The notes under the pieces: generated by a model | Database searches by the model: none | Seen by the model: only the letters and a program-made list of their open reading frames with translations | What the model was told of the DNA's origin: nothing | DNA from: Gemmatimonadota bacterium | Lineage (GTDB): Bacteria; Gemmatimonadota; Gemmatimonadetes; Gemmatimonadales; GWC2-71-9 | Reading direction: 5' to 3' | NCBI GenBank assembly: GCA_025357945.1 | Contig: JANYLJ010000007.1 | Location: forward strand, 1 to 56,319 | DNA: 56,319 nucleotides | Position numbers and translations under genes: made by a program | Shown here: positions 24,311-32,291 of the stretch, piece by piece | How the letters are laid out: the number at the start of each line of letters is the position of its first letter | Numbering within the stretch: the first letter of the stretch is position 1

Positions 24311-27300
24311 TCACCCCGCCTTCCTCACCCCCGAATACCGTCCCTCGCCATCCACCGCGATCTCGCCCATCAGCGCCAGCGTCTCCAGGTGCCGCGCCAC
24401 CAGCTCCGGTTTCGCCTTCGCGAACGCCGCACCGACATTGTCCGCCGAGCGCGGCTCCTGACCCACCAGTACCCCGATCACCGCCAGCTGCTCCACCGCC
24501 GTCGCGGGCCACGGGCGTGGTACCACCGCCTCGGCCACCGCCGGTGCATCGGGGAGGTCGAACGTTGCCGCCGTGCCGGCAGGCGCAAAGCGCGGGATCT
24601 GGTACTCCGGCCTGAGCCAACGAATCCTCCCGCGCTTCTCTTCCTCCACCCGTTCGTCGTGCAGCTTCACCAGCCGCTCAAGGATCTCCTCGTTCTCCAT
24701 CGGCCAGGGCCAGCCATACGCCTGGGCCACCAGCGCGTCGAGCTCGTCGTGCAGGTCGCGCAACACGCCACATGCGGCGATTTCGTGGATTGCGCGCTCT
24801 TTCGGGGTCAGCGCCTCGCCGCTCCGGAGCTTCTCGACCACGTTGTACATGCCCGTCATCGTGACGCGTTCGTCGCGCGCGATCGCGTCCTTCCGGTGCG
24901 TATCGAGGCGCTCGGCGACGGCGCCGATCTTGGTTCGTATCGCCGGAGTGGGGTCGGGAAATGGGAAGGGGTCGAAACACGAGGACTTTGTATAACGAGA
25001 GTCATTTCCGACACCCAGCCGACTGCCCGCAGCAACTGCCCACGTAACATGTGGTGTCGACGACAGAACACCGAGATGCCACGCCGTGGCCAGGCCAATG
25101 AAAACAAGTCCTTGGTCTGGGGCGACAGACCGGTCGAAGAGCGCAAAAATTCGGTGTCTTGAAGTCATGGATGTTGCGATGAATCGGTCGATGCCCTTTG
25201 ATGCTTCGCGGATTTCGCGACGCGGTTCGCCGAGGCGCCACCAATACTTCGCGTACGAGGCACGTCGGTTCGCGGCTCGCTCCTCTCTGACGTGTGCTCG
25301 GACGTAGTCGAACAGCAGTGGATACGCCTTGGCCTCCTCCTCGGACATCAACGCGAAATCAATGACGTACGCCCCGCGTGGCCGTGCGGTCAGGTCCCGA
25401 CCATTCCAGTAGGGCCGAACAACATCAACATGTGATCCATCCAATGCGAGCAACCGCTCGCCTTCGCTTGCTGATAGCAGAAACCCTTCGCCATGTAGCG
25501 CAAATCCCATGGAGGCGATCCCATTCGAAGCCATCAACGAAACGGTGGCAGTCGAAGCGACGTCGGCGTGAATAGACAAATCGTCGTTGAAGCGGCTTGC
25601 ACTCGCCATCCGGACAGCTAGTCCAACGTCGTCCACGTCGATGCGAACCACTGGCCCGACGGGGCGCGCGGCCACCACGGTCATCGCGACTCGCACGGCA
25701 GCGCCGTCGGTCTCGCCGACCCAAGGATGGTCGGGGATCGCCCAGACAACCTCTGCGCCGGCGTACCGGAGGGTGCGAAGCACGGGACGGTTTAATGCCT
25801 GAGTGAGCCCATTCGTGGTGATTAGGCCTGAACGGTTGGTTACGCCCGCCGCCACGCAATCGCCAGCGCGGTACCACCAATACATCACGAAATCGGCTCC
25901 GTCTGGAACCGCCGGGTAGACGCTTCGAAGCGCGTCGACATAGCCATCGCCGAACGCCTCGCGATGTTTGGTCTTACCGAGATACGGCGGATTCCCCACA
26001 ATGAAATCGGCCTTCGGCCACGCAGCCGGCTGCGGATTGACATACTCCATGTACTTGAGCTTGGCGCTCGGATCTGGAATCAACTCGCCAGTCACCGGCG
26101 ACACGAGTCGTGGCGTCGGATCGGGCCGATCCTTCTCCGGTCGATGGACGATGCCGTCATACGCCAGCACCGCATCACGGCATTCGATCGTGCCGGTATC
26201 TTCCAGAATTGGATCGGGCGGCGTCCGACCGCCGTGCGCCTCGCGCCAGAACTGGTGATAGCCGATCCAGAGCGTCAGTTCCGCGATCTCGCGCGCCCAC
26301 GGCTTGATCTCGATGCCGTGGAACTGCCGCGGATGCACCTCATCCAGGATCGCTTCCTTCTGCTCTTTCCCGCCCACTCGTTCCGTCGCACTGATCACTT
26401 CCAGCTCAATCCGCTTGACCGCAGCCATCGTTACATAAAGGAAATTGCCGCTGCCGCACGCCGGGTCGAGGAACTGCAAACCCCGCAGCCAGGCATGGAA
26501 GTCGCGCAGTTCCTTCTTCGCCTTCTCCCGCGCGGCCTTCTGCGCAGCCGGTTTTTTGGCCTTTCCCGTTTCGTCCTCGAACTGCAGGACCGCTGCCTGC
26601 ACCGCTGTCCACCGCTCGCGAATCGGTTCGACCACCGTCGGCTCGACCAGTCGCTCGATGTATTCGCGCGGTGTGTACTCGGCGCCCAGGCGATGGCGCT
26701 CGACCGGGTCGAGGGCGCGAACGAGCAGCGTGCCGAAGATCGACGGCTCCACGTGCGACCAATCGAAGGAAGTGGCTTGAATCAGGAGATCGACGTCTTC
26801 GGCTTCGAGCGGGAGCGCTTCGACACTCTTGAAGAAGTGGCCGTTGAAGCGATGCAGTAGCTCGGCGCCGAACATGCCGCCCTGGTCCATCGTGGTCCAG
26901 AGCGAAGTGAGCACGGCCGCGACGCGCGCGGCGTCGCCCGAGTTGCGTGCCGTTTCGAGTGTGCGCTTGAAGAGGTCCTTGGGCAGCAGCGCCACATCCT
27001 CGGCGAAGCAGCAGAAGACGCAACGCATCAGGAAGCGGGCAACCCGTTCCTGATCAAAGCCGCGCAGCTCAAGGGCTGCGGCCAGCGTCGCCAAACCCGC
27101 TGCGATCTCCTTTGTCACCGCCAGCGCCCTCCCGCGCGGATCGCGCACCTCGGGGCGGGTGAGGATGTCCTGCAAGAGCGCGATGTCGTCGAGCCGCTCG
27201 TGCAGGAGGCCAAGTGCCATGCGTTTGCCAGCCGCGAAACCGCCGAAGTTGCCGCTCCACCGATCCCACACAATGAGTGTCTTCGGCACGTCGACCACGA

Positions 27301-27667
27301 TCAGATACGGCGGCTGGGCACCGATATACGCGGCATAGTTGCGCACCTGGCCGAACGCCTTGATCAGCAGCTGCTCGTTGCTGCGTCCCGGCTCCGACGC
27401 CTTGGCTTCGACCGCGGCGTGGCCGGCTTTCCAGTAGTCGATGTAGTTGGTCGACTCGCGGCCATCGCGATCGATCATGGCGACGGGAAGTTCGAATCGG
27501 TCACCATCGGTCGGTGGGGTTGCGGGGCCCGGAACTCCGAGGGCGTCGCAGAAGGCGATCCACCAGAGCTGGAAGACCGCTCGCTCGTTGGCGGTGTTGC
27601 CGGTCCACGCCGCGGCGAGGGCCTTCAGTCGAGGCGCCGCCTCGGCCGCGGAGAAGAGTAGGGGCAT
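24311..27667 (-). CDS. MmeI-like type IIL restriction-modification fusion protein
   Basis: A 1118-residue single-chain enzyme. The nuclease part shows Asp77, Glu87 and Lys89 (IDYWK...VEAKA), the same D-x9-E-x-K spacing as MmeI. A helical spacer follows. The N6-adenine methyltransferase has motif I DPACGSGNF (402-410) and motif IV NPPY (560-563). A long target-recognition region (about 700-930) and a C-terminal helical part complete the MmeI order. It should both methylate one strand of its site and cut at a distance. The ATG at 27667 is the first plausible start. All catalytic residues are intact, so it looks functional. It is the core of the island; a damaged copy of its centre lies at 20963-21224. 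Confidence 0.85.
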   Translation of the reverse strand: MPLLFSAAEAAPRLKALAAAWTGNTANERAVFQLWWIAFCDALGVPGPATPPTDGDRFELPVAMIDRDGRESTNYIDYWKAGHAAVEAKASEPGRSNEQLLIKAFGQVRNYAAYIGAQPPYLIVVDVPKTLIVWDRWSGNFGGFAAGKRMALGLLHERLDDIALLQDILTRPEVRDPRGRALAVTKEIAAGLATLAAALELRGFDQERVARFLMRCVFCCFAEDVALLPKDLFKRTLETARNSGDAARVAAVLTSLWTTMDQGGMFGAELLHRFNGHFFKSVEALPLEAEDVDLLIQATSFDWSHVEPSIFGTLLVRALDPVERHRLGAEYTPREYIERLVEPTVVEPIRERWTAVQAAVLQFEDETGKAKKPAAQKAAREKAKKELRDFHAWLRGLQFLDPACGSGNFLYVTMAAVKRIELEVISATERVGGKEQKEAILDEVHPRQFHGIEIKPWAREIAELTLWIGYHQFWREAHGGRTPPDPILEDTGTIECRDAVLAYDGIVHRPEKDRPDPTPRLVSPVTGELIPDPSAKLKYMEYVNPQPAAWPKADFIVGNPPYLGKTKHREAFGDGYVDALRSVYPAVPDGADFVMYWWYRAGDCVAAGVTNRSGLITTNGLTQALNRPVLRTLRYAGAEVVWAIPDHPWVGETDGAAVRVAMTVVAARPVGPVVRIDVDDVGLAVRMASASRFNDDLSIHADVASTATVSLMASNGIASMGFALHGEGFLLSASEGERLLALDGSHVDVVRPYWNGRDLTARPRGAYVIDFALMSEEEAKAYPLLFDYVRAHVREERAANRRASYAKYWWRLGEPRREIREASKGIDRFIATSMTSRHRIFALFDRSVAPDQGLVFIGLATAWHLGVLSSTPHVTWAVAAGSRLGVGNDSRYTKSSCFDPFPFPDPTPAIRTKIGAVAERLDTHRKDAIARDERVTMTGMYNVVEKLRSGEALTPKERAIHEIAACGVLRDLHDELDALVAQAYGWPWPMENEEILERLVKLHDERVEEEKRGRIRWLRPEYQIPRFAPAGTAATFDLPDAPAVAEAVVPRPWPATAVEQLAVIGVLVGQEPRSADNVGAAFAKAKPELVARHLETLALMGEIAVDGEGRYSGVRKAG

Positions 27668-27747
27668 CCGGGGAGGATGCGTTGGGCGAGGGCGTAAAGG
27701 AAGGGGCCGATCCCTCGCTTGCGCTCGGGATGTCAGCCACGGGGGGT

Positions 27748-27799
27748 GCAGACGTCGCTTTAGCGACATCAGCCGAGCCGCGGCTTTAGCCGCGAGCTC
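27748..27799. repeat. 52-bp direct repeat, copy 1 (double palindrome)
   Basis: It contains two short palindromes, GTCGCTTTAGCGAC and GCGGCTTTAGCCGC, and is identical to 28507-28558 except for one base. The sequence CTCGGGATGTCA also precedes both copies by about 25 bases. The copies flank the Uma2 gene. Confidence 0.85.
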
Positions 27800-27800
27800 C

Positions 27801-28352
27801 CTACGACGGTGCGAACAGCTCCTTCAAATCAACGACGCACTCCGTCGTCGCCCGCGGGTGCCGCCAGACGAGCCGCTCCCGCTCGACCACTGGGAAGAGC
27901 GCTTCGGGCGTCCAGACTTCGACCTGAGCATGGTCGATGTCGACCACCCAGTACGTCGCAACCCGCTGTTCCTGATACAACCGACGCTTGGTGAAGCGAT
28001 CGGCCCGCATGCTCGATGGGCGGAGGATTTCGACGGCGAGGTGCAGCGTCTGAATTTCGGCCCACCCGTTTGAAAGCCCCACTTCCTCGGCAGCCGCAAC
28101 GAACAGGTCCGGCTGAACCAGCGTATCGGGGCCCCAGGAGATGTCCGCCGGAGACGAGAAGAGTCCCTTGATGCGTTCACCCTTCAGGTAGGTCCCCAGG
28201 ACGAGCGTGAGCTCAAGCAAGACAGCCTGATGGGGCTGCCCGGGCGACGGACTCACGAGCAATTCGCCGTGGACGGTCTCGTACCGGTTGCCGTCGTCGG
28301 GGAGATTGCGCACCATTTCGGCGCTGTAATACAGGGTCGCGGGCATGGACAT
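27801..28352 (-). CDS. Uma2-family endonuclease-like protein (DUF820)
   Basis: A 183-residue protein of the Uma2/DUF820 family, which has a PD-(D/E)xK-type fold. Typical parts are YETVHGELLVSPSPGQPHQ, LVQPDLFVAA, LAVEILRPSSMRADRFTKRRLYQ and VATYWVVDIDHAQVEVW. The candidate catalytic residues are the Asp in QPDLF, the Glu in VEILRPSS and the downstream Lys. The family is abundant in cyanobacteria and GC-rich soil bacteria, and its role is not established. ATG 28352 and ATG 28346 are both possible starts. The gene sits exactly between two 52-bp direct repeats in the same orientation, hinting at a mobile or recently inserted unit. Confidence 0.88.
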   Translation of the reverse strand: MSMPATLYYSAEMVRNLPDDGNRYETVHGELLVSPSPGQPHQAVLLELTLVLGTYLKGERIKGLFSSPADISWGPDTLVQPDLFVAAAEEVGLSNGWAEIQTLHLAVEILRPSSMRADRFTKRRLYQEQRVATYWVVDIDHAQVEVWTPEALFPVVERERLVWRHPRATTECVVDLKELFAPS

Positions 28353-28506
28353 AGTATCTGCTCGGCGGTGGCGGGGTGGCAAGTGGCGGGCCTTCGCGCA
28401 ACATGGCTCGATCTGGTGGCACACCGATCGTCGACGCAGCGGCCCGCGGATCATCTGAACGCGAGCCTATCTCTCGCTGAACTCGGGATGTCAGGTCGAA
28501 TGTGGA

Positions 28507-28558
28507 GCAGACGTCGCTTTAGCGACATCAGCCGAGCCGCGGCTTCAGCCGCGAGCTC
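28507..28558. repeat. 52-bp direct repeat, copy 2
   Basis: It differs from 27748-27799 at one base (GGCTTCAGCC instead of GGCTTTAGCC). It ends just before the stop codon of the small membrane protein gene at 28561 and could act as a hairpin terminator for that gene. Confidence 0.85.
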
Positions 28559-28560
28559 AC

Positions 28561-28722
28561 TCACGCCCCCGGCGTCCCCCATTTCGATACGGCAATGCCG
28601 CGGATAACAAGGATCACGCCGGCCGCCAGCGCGATATGAATGAAGCCGCTGGTGGATTGGACCACGAATTGCAATACGAGCCAGGTAACGAGCAGGGCGA
28701 CGCCGAGAATGAATTCGCGCAT
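28561..28722 (-). CDS. Small membrane protein, DUF5670/Lmo0937-like
   Basis: A 53-residue protein with two hydrophobic segments: residues 4-20 (FILGVALLVTWLVLQFV) and 27-43 (FIHIALAAGVILVIRGI), linked by a short STSG turn. This resembles the small Lmo0937/DUF5670 membrane proteins (hydrophobic helix, GGFIHILL-like second helix, basic end). It starts at an ATG preceded on its strand by CGGAGCCCC, a passable Shine-Dalgarno. The role is unknown, although relatives are often stress-linked. It ends next to the 52-bp repeat. Confidence 0.65.
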   Translation of the reverse strand: MREFILGVALLVTWLVLQFVVQSTSGFIHIALAAGVILVIRGIAVSKWGTPGA

Positions 28723-28735
28723 GGGGCTCCGTTGT

Positions 28736-28764
28736 TTGACGCTGCCGGGATTCTTGCGTATTAT
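28736..28764 (+). promoter_or_regulatory. Sigma-70-type promoter of the 6S RNA
   Basis: TTGACG (28736-28741) and TATTAT (28759-28764) are separated by 17 bases, a near-consensus housekeeping promoter. The expected start, 6-8 bases downstream at about 28771, coincides with the first base of the closing stem of the RNA described next. Confidence 0.85.
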
Positions 28765-28770
28765 AGCAGT

Positions 28771-28934
28771 GGCTGGACGGCGGCGGGGAATCCTACGTTC
28801 TTGAGCCGATAAGTCTGAGTATGGGTCCGCATTCTGTGTCCGACGTCATGCCCCACGGGGAAGACGGAAGACGTGGTGAGGGCGCCGAGCGTTTCTCTTG
28901 GGCTTCAAAACACTTTCCCCGTCGTCGCCCAGCT
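28771..28934 (+). ncRNA. ssrS: 6S RNA (candidate)
   Basis: A transcript of about 164 nt whose ends form a long closing stem: 28772-28790 pairs with 28915-28933 over 19 positions, with G-U wobbles and one mismatch. The 5' half contains GAGCCGATA (28803-28811), also found in E. coli 6S RNA. The 3' half has GGGCTTCAAAAC, comparable to the GCCTTAAAACT segment there. Size, closed-rod shape, strong promoter and start point all fit 6S RNA, which mimics an open promoter and sequesters RNA polymerase holoenzyme. There is no T-run after the stem, so the 3' end probably arises by processing. The assignment comes from eye comparison; a covariance-model hit would settle it. Confidence 0.72.
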
Positions 28935-28983
28935 TCCCACCGCCTCTCCTTCTCTCCACCTCACTTCTCCCGTACTATTGTTG

Positions 28984-29397
28984 ATGCCTCGCGCCACCGT
29001 GGTTCGCCGCGTGCATTTCAATGCCGCCCACCGCCTGCACAACCCCGCCCAGACGGCCGAGTGGAACCGGACGACGTTCGGCCCGTGCAACTTGCCCAAC
29101 TATCACGGCCACAACTATGAGGTGGAGCTCTGTGTTGAAGGCGAGGTCAGCGCCGACACGGGGTACGTGGTGGACGTCGGGACCCTGAAGGCGCTGTTCG
29201 ACGAACACGTCCACGCCCTTCTGGACCATCACAATCTCAACCTCGACGTGCCCTGGTTTGCCACGCGTCTGGCATCGACCGAGAACGTGGCACTCTTCAT
29301 CTGGGAACAGCTCGCCTCGCGGATTCCGTCCGGCCATCTCACCTGCGTTCGTCTCTGGGAAACGCCGCGGAACTACGTCGAGTACCGTGGTGGCTGA
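28984..29397 (+). CDS. 6-pyruvoyl-tetrahydropterin synthase family protein
   Basis: A 137-residue T-fold enzyme. The zinc ligands are His16 (FNAAHRL) plus His41 and His43 (YHGHNY). The catalytic Cys35 stands six residues before His41 (CNLPNYHGH), as in animal PTPS (C-x5-HGHNY) rather than bacterial QueD (C-x3-HGH). The family makes 6-pyruvoyl-tetrahydropterin or 6-carboxy-tetrahydropterin from dihydroneopterin triphosphate. The gene overlaps a short-chain dehydrogenase, which would fit a sepiapterin reductase-like next step. I chose ATG 28984; upstream in-frame codons lie in the 6S RNA region. Queuosine synthesis (QueD) remains possible. Confidence 0.85.
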   Translation: MPRATVVRRVHFNAAHRLHNPAQTAEWNRTTFGPCNLPNYHGHNYEVELCVEGEVSADTGYVVDVGTLKALFDEHVHALLDHHNLNLDVPWFATRLASTENVALFIWEQLASRIPSGHLTCVRLWETPRNYVEYRGG

Positions 29398-30094
29398 CGC
29401 GACGTCCACGCTCGCCGGCTGGAGCATCGTCATTACCGGGGCGTCGCGCGGGATTGGCGCCGCAACGGCCCTGCGGGTCGCTACCCTGGGCGCCACTGTA
29501 ATTCGGGTCGCGCGATCGGCGATGCCGCTGCTGACGGGTGCGATTGATCTGCGCGCCGATCTGGCCGACCCGCGCGAGCGCGACGCCGTGCTGCGACAGA
29601 TCACCGATCAGCACGGCACCCCGGATGCGGTCATCAGCAACGCGGGTGCGTTCCTCATCGCACCGCTGGCAGAGACGAGCGATGCGCTCGTGCGCGAGCA
29701 GCTGGCAATCAATCTCGAAGCGCCATTCGCGATCGCGCGTCACTTCCTGCCAGCGATGCGCAGTCGTGGACACGGCAACCACATCCTGGTAGGGAGCGTG
29801 GCCGACTCGCGGCCGTTTGCCGGCAACGCCGCCTACGCCGCCTCCAAGTACGGTGTTCGCGGACTGCACGAAGTGCTCTGCGAGGAGTTCCGCGGTACCG
29901 GCGTGCGCTGCACGCTGATCTCGCCTGGGCCAACGGACACGGCGGCGTGGGACCCGGTCGATCCGGATGCCCATGAGGGATTCACGCTGCGCGCCGACAT
30001 GCTGCGGCCGGGTGATGTTGCCGACGCGATCGTGTATGCGCTGACGGTCCCCCGCCACATGCAGATCGAATCCCTTCGAGTTGGGCCGGCATGA
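29387..30094 (+). CDS. Short-chain dehydrogenase, possible sepiapterin reductase-like
   Basis: A 235-residue SDR. The NADP(H)-type glycine motif TGASRGIG lies near residues 21-28, the NAG motif is in VISNAG, and the catalytic Ser-Tyr-Lys triad is in LVGSVADS and YAASKYG. The LISPGPTDTAAWDP segment is a normal SDR C-terminal loop. The start is GTG 29387 or the adjacent GTG 29390; both overlap the stop of the PTPS gene by about 10 bases, so the two proteins are probably made together. With PTPS this could yield tetrahydrobiopterin-type cofactors. That pathway role is inferred from the pairing only, since SDR substrates cannot be read from motifs. Confidence 0.82.
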   Translation: MVADATSTLAGWSIVITGASRGIGAATALRVATLGATVIRVARSAMPLLTGAIDLRADLADPRERDAVLRQITDQHGTPDAVISNAGAFLIAPLAETSDALVREQLAINLEAPFAIARHFLPAMRSRGHGNHILVGSVADSRPFAGNAAYAASKYGVRGLHEVLCEEFRGTGVRCTLISPGPTDTAAWDPVDPDAHEGFTLRADMLRPGDVADAIVYALTVPRHMQIESLRVGPA

Positions 30095-31704
30095 CTCGAA
30101 CTTCCATCGCCGTTCTCGTGTCCGGGTTGATTGCCGGATTCGTTGGAGCGCCGGTGACCACCCGGTCCGGCGCGCCAGTCGCAACGGCGGCGACTGATGC
30201 GACGCCGGATGGGGTGGTCACCGGCGCCCGCGCGGACACGGTGCCACTAGTTCCTGATTCCGCCGGCATCCCGACGCAGATCCTGGTCACCGCTCGCGCG
30301 CCGGGTGGCGATATCTGGTACGGCACCTACGGTCGGGGAATCTTCGTGCGAGGCGCCACCGCGAAGACGAGCGACACGTTGCGTCACATCGTCCGCCATC
30401 GCCCTGACTCGACGTCGATCTCGCTCGACTTCGTTCACGCGATCGCGTTCGGCGGCAAGGGCGAGATCTGGTACGGCACAGTTGGCAACGGTTGGGGGCT
30501 CTCGACCGACAACGGCAGGACATGGAAGAACTGGACCTTTTCGCAACTCGGTCCGGAGTGGCAATACGTCGTTCCGGACGGGATCGTCATCCGCGGCGAC
30601 ACGGTAGTGATCGGCACGGCGGATGGCTTGCAGGTGACCACTGACGATGGCGTGCATTGGACCGCGTTCGGCGATCCGGTCGGCCCGGCAGCAAGGGGGC
30701 CGGCTGATACCGCCGTTGAAGTCCTGCCGAGCGAATACGTGTTACGTGTGCTGGCCGGGAAGAGGGGCTGGAAAGTGGCACACCTGCACGGCGCGACCAC
30801 ACTGGACATGAGCGGCTGTCTTCGCCGTGCTCACGGTGACGCGGGCGCGCCATGTGTTGTCGCCGACCGGGCGGTCGGGCGCCCCGGCATCGTGGGACTG
30901 GTACCGGCGAAGACCACCGTGCCGGGAAGTGCCAAGCAGTGGTCGCCGTGGTTCGCGCGACCGATCGCCGCGATGGACAACGACCATATCGACCAGACGT
31001 ATCGCTGGGGCTCGACCATGGGCGGCTATTTCCAGCCGCACCAGGGCGTCGAGTTCAACAATCCGGATGGCACAGCGGTGCACGCGATCGGTGACGGTAC
31101 CGTCGTGTATTCCGGTCGGGCCGAACAAGGCGCGCTCACCGTTGGGATCAGGCACGACACGATGCTGACGGTGGCGGACAAGAAGTACTTCGTGTTCTCG
31201 GTATACTATCACAACGCCGAGTTGGTGGCGCATGTGGGCGATCGCGTCAAGCGCGGTGACCTGATCTCGCGGGTCGGGCACACCGGCCGCGCGACGAACG
31301 ACCACATGCATCTCGAGGTACACGCCGCGCCGACCGATTCCGTCAAGCCGATCATCGACTCGCTCAATCGCTACCCGCAATACACGACGAATCCGGAGCT
31401 CTGGATCACGCCGCTGCCCGGCACCGGCGTGATTGCCGGCATCGTCGTCGATGCCGCAGGCACGCCGATCCCGCAGGCGCGGGTATACGGCATCGTGAAA
31501 CCGGTACCACGCGAAACGCCCTTCGCATTCGCCGAGACGTACGGGTCACGCAACCGACCGCATCCCTTCTATGGTGAGCAGTTCGCCATCTCCGACGTGC
31601 CGGCCGGAACGCATCGCCTGTTCGTCGTGATCGACGGCAAGCGAGTCGAACGCACCGTGCAGGTGCGCGCTGGTGCGATGACCTGGGTCGAGTTCCACCC
31701 CTAG
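30091..31704 (+). CDS. Exported M23-family (LytM) protein with propeller-like repeats
   Basis: A 537-residue exported protein: N-terminal signal (about 1-20), a region with repeats of the type GDIWYGTYGRGIF and GEIWYGTVGNGWGLSTDNGRTW (about 70-190, propeller-like), an M23 domain (about 305-430) and a C-terminal carboxypeptidase-regulatory-like beta domain (about 450-537). In the M23 core the usual HxxxD is HQGVE, with Glu replacing Asp. The later His residues are present (YYHNAELVAHVGD and HMHLEVH). It probably cuts peptidoglycan cross-links or, if weakened, activates another hydrolase. The ATG overlaps the SDR stop (ATGA). The Asp-to-Glu change makes activity uncertain. Confidence 0.82.
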   Translation: MTRTSIAVLVSGLIAGFVGAPVTTRSGAPVATAATDATPDGVVTGARADTVPLVPDSAGIPTQILVTARAPGGDIWYGTYGRGIFVRGATAKTSDTLRHIVRHRPDSTSISLDFVHAIAFGGKGEIWYGTVGNGWGLSTDNGRTWKNWTFSQLGPEWQYVVPDGIVIRGDTVVIGTADGLQVTTDDGVHWTAFGDPVGPAARGPADTAVEVLPSEYVLRVLAGKRGWKVAHLHGATTLDMSGCLRRAHGDAGAPCVVADRAVGRPGIVGLVPAKTTVPGSAKQWSPWFARPIAAMDNDHIDQTYRWGSTMGGYFQPHQGVEFNNPDGTAVHAIGDGTVVYSGRAEQGALTVGIRHDTMLTVADKKYFVFSVYYHNAELVAHVGDRVKRGDLISRVGHTGRATNDHMHLEVHAAPTDSVKPIIDSLNRYPQYTTNPELWITPLPGTGVIAGIVVDAAGTPIPQARVYGIVKPVPRETPFAFAETYGSRNRPHPFYGEQFAISDVPAGTHRLFVVIDGKRVERTVQVRAGAMTWVEFHP

Positions 31705-31707
31705 TCC

Positions 31708-32280
31708 GTGCACATCGAGCTCACCGATCACCTGCGCTGTCCGCGCGAGCACGCGGAAGCATTCCTCGTGCTCCTTCCCGATCGGATGGATCAACGGCGG
31801 GTGGTTGCCGGTCACCTCGGCTGCCCAGTGTGCGGTTGGAGCACCGCGTGGACCGACGGCACGCCGGATTTCGGCGGCGGCTGGCGCGCCCAGGGAGAGC
31901 CACCGTTCGACGGTGGGGCTGCGCAGGCGATGCTGGGCGTTGACGGGCCGGGTGGCTGGGTGGCCTTGGCCGGGAACGCGGCGGCACTGGCCGGCGCGCT
32001 CGCAACGTTGCTGCCGGGAGTCAGCGTCGTTGCCCTAAACCCACCACTAGAGGTGACGGCGACGGCGGCGACGAGCGTGATCCTGAGCGACGCGTGGCCG
32101 CTGAAGGTGCACTCGATGCGCGGTGTGATCCTCGGCGCCGACGCGGCGGCGTGGCGGGAAGCGGCAATGCTCACCACGTTGCCGGGCCTTCGCGCGATTG
32201 GCTGTGGCGAGCCGCCAGCGGGAGACAATGTGCAACTGCTCGGCAACGCCGACGGCGTGTGGGTGGCGACGCATCGATGA
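31708..32280 (+). CDS. Protein of unknown function with N-terminal zinc-ribbon-like cysteines
   Basis: A 190-residue protein starting at GTG 31708, 3 bases after the stop of the M23 gene. The N-terminus has LRCPREH and, 25 residues later, GCPVCGW, a layout like the Trm112/YcaR-type zinc fold often placed before methyltransferases. The middle (GGWVALAGNAAALAGALATLLPGVSVVALNPP) looks like a Rossmann-type strand-turn-helix, but the SAM-binding GxGxG is not convincing. It may be a decayed methyltransferase-like protein. I do not assign a function; its link to the M23 gene is positional. Confidence 0.6.
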   Translation: MHIELTDHLRCPREHAEAFLVLLPDRMDQRRVVAGHLGCPVCGWSTAWTDGTPDFGGGWRAQGEPPFDGGAAQAMLGVDGPGGWVALAGNAAALAGALATLLPGVSVVALNPPLEVTATAATSVILSDAWPLKVHSMRGVILGADAAAWREAAMLTTLPGLRAIGCGEPPAGDNVQLLGNADGVWVATHR

Positions 32281-32291
32281 GGGCGCGGCGT

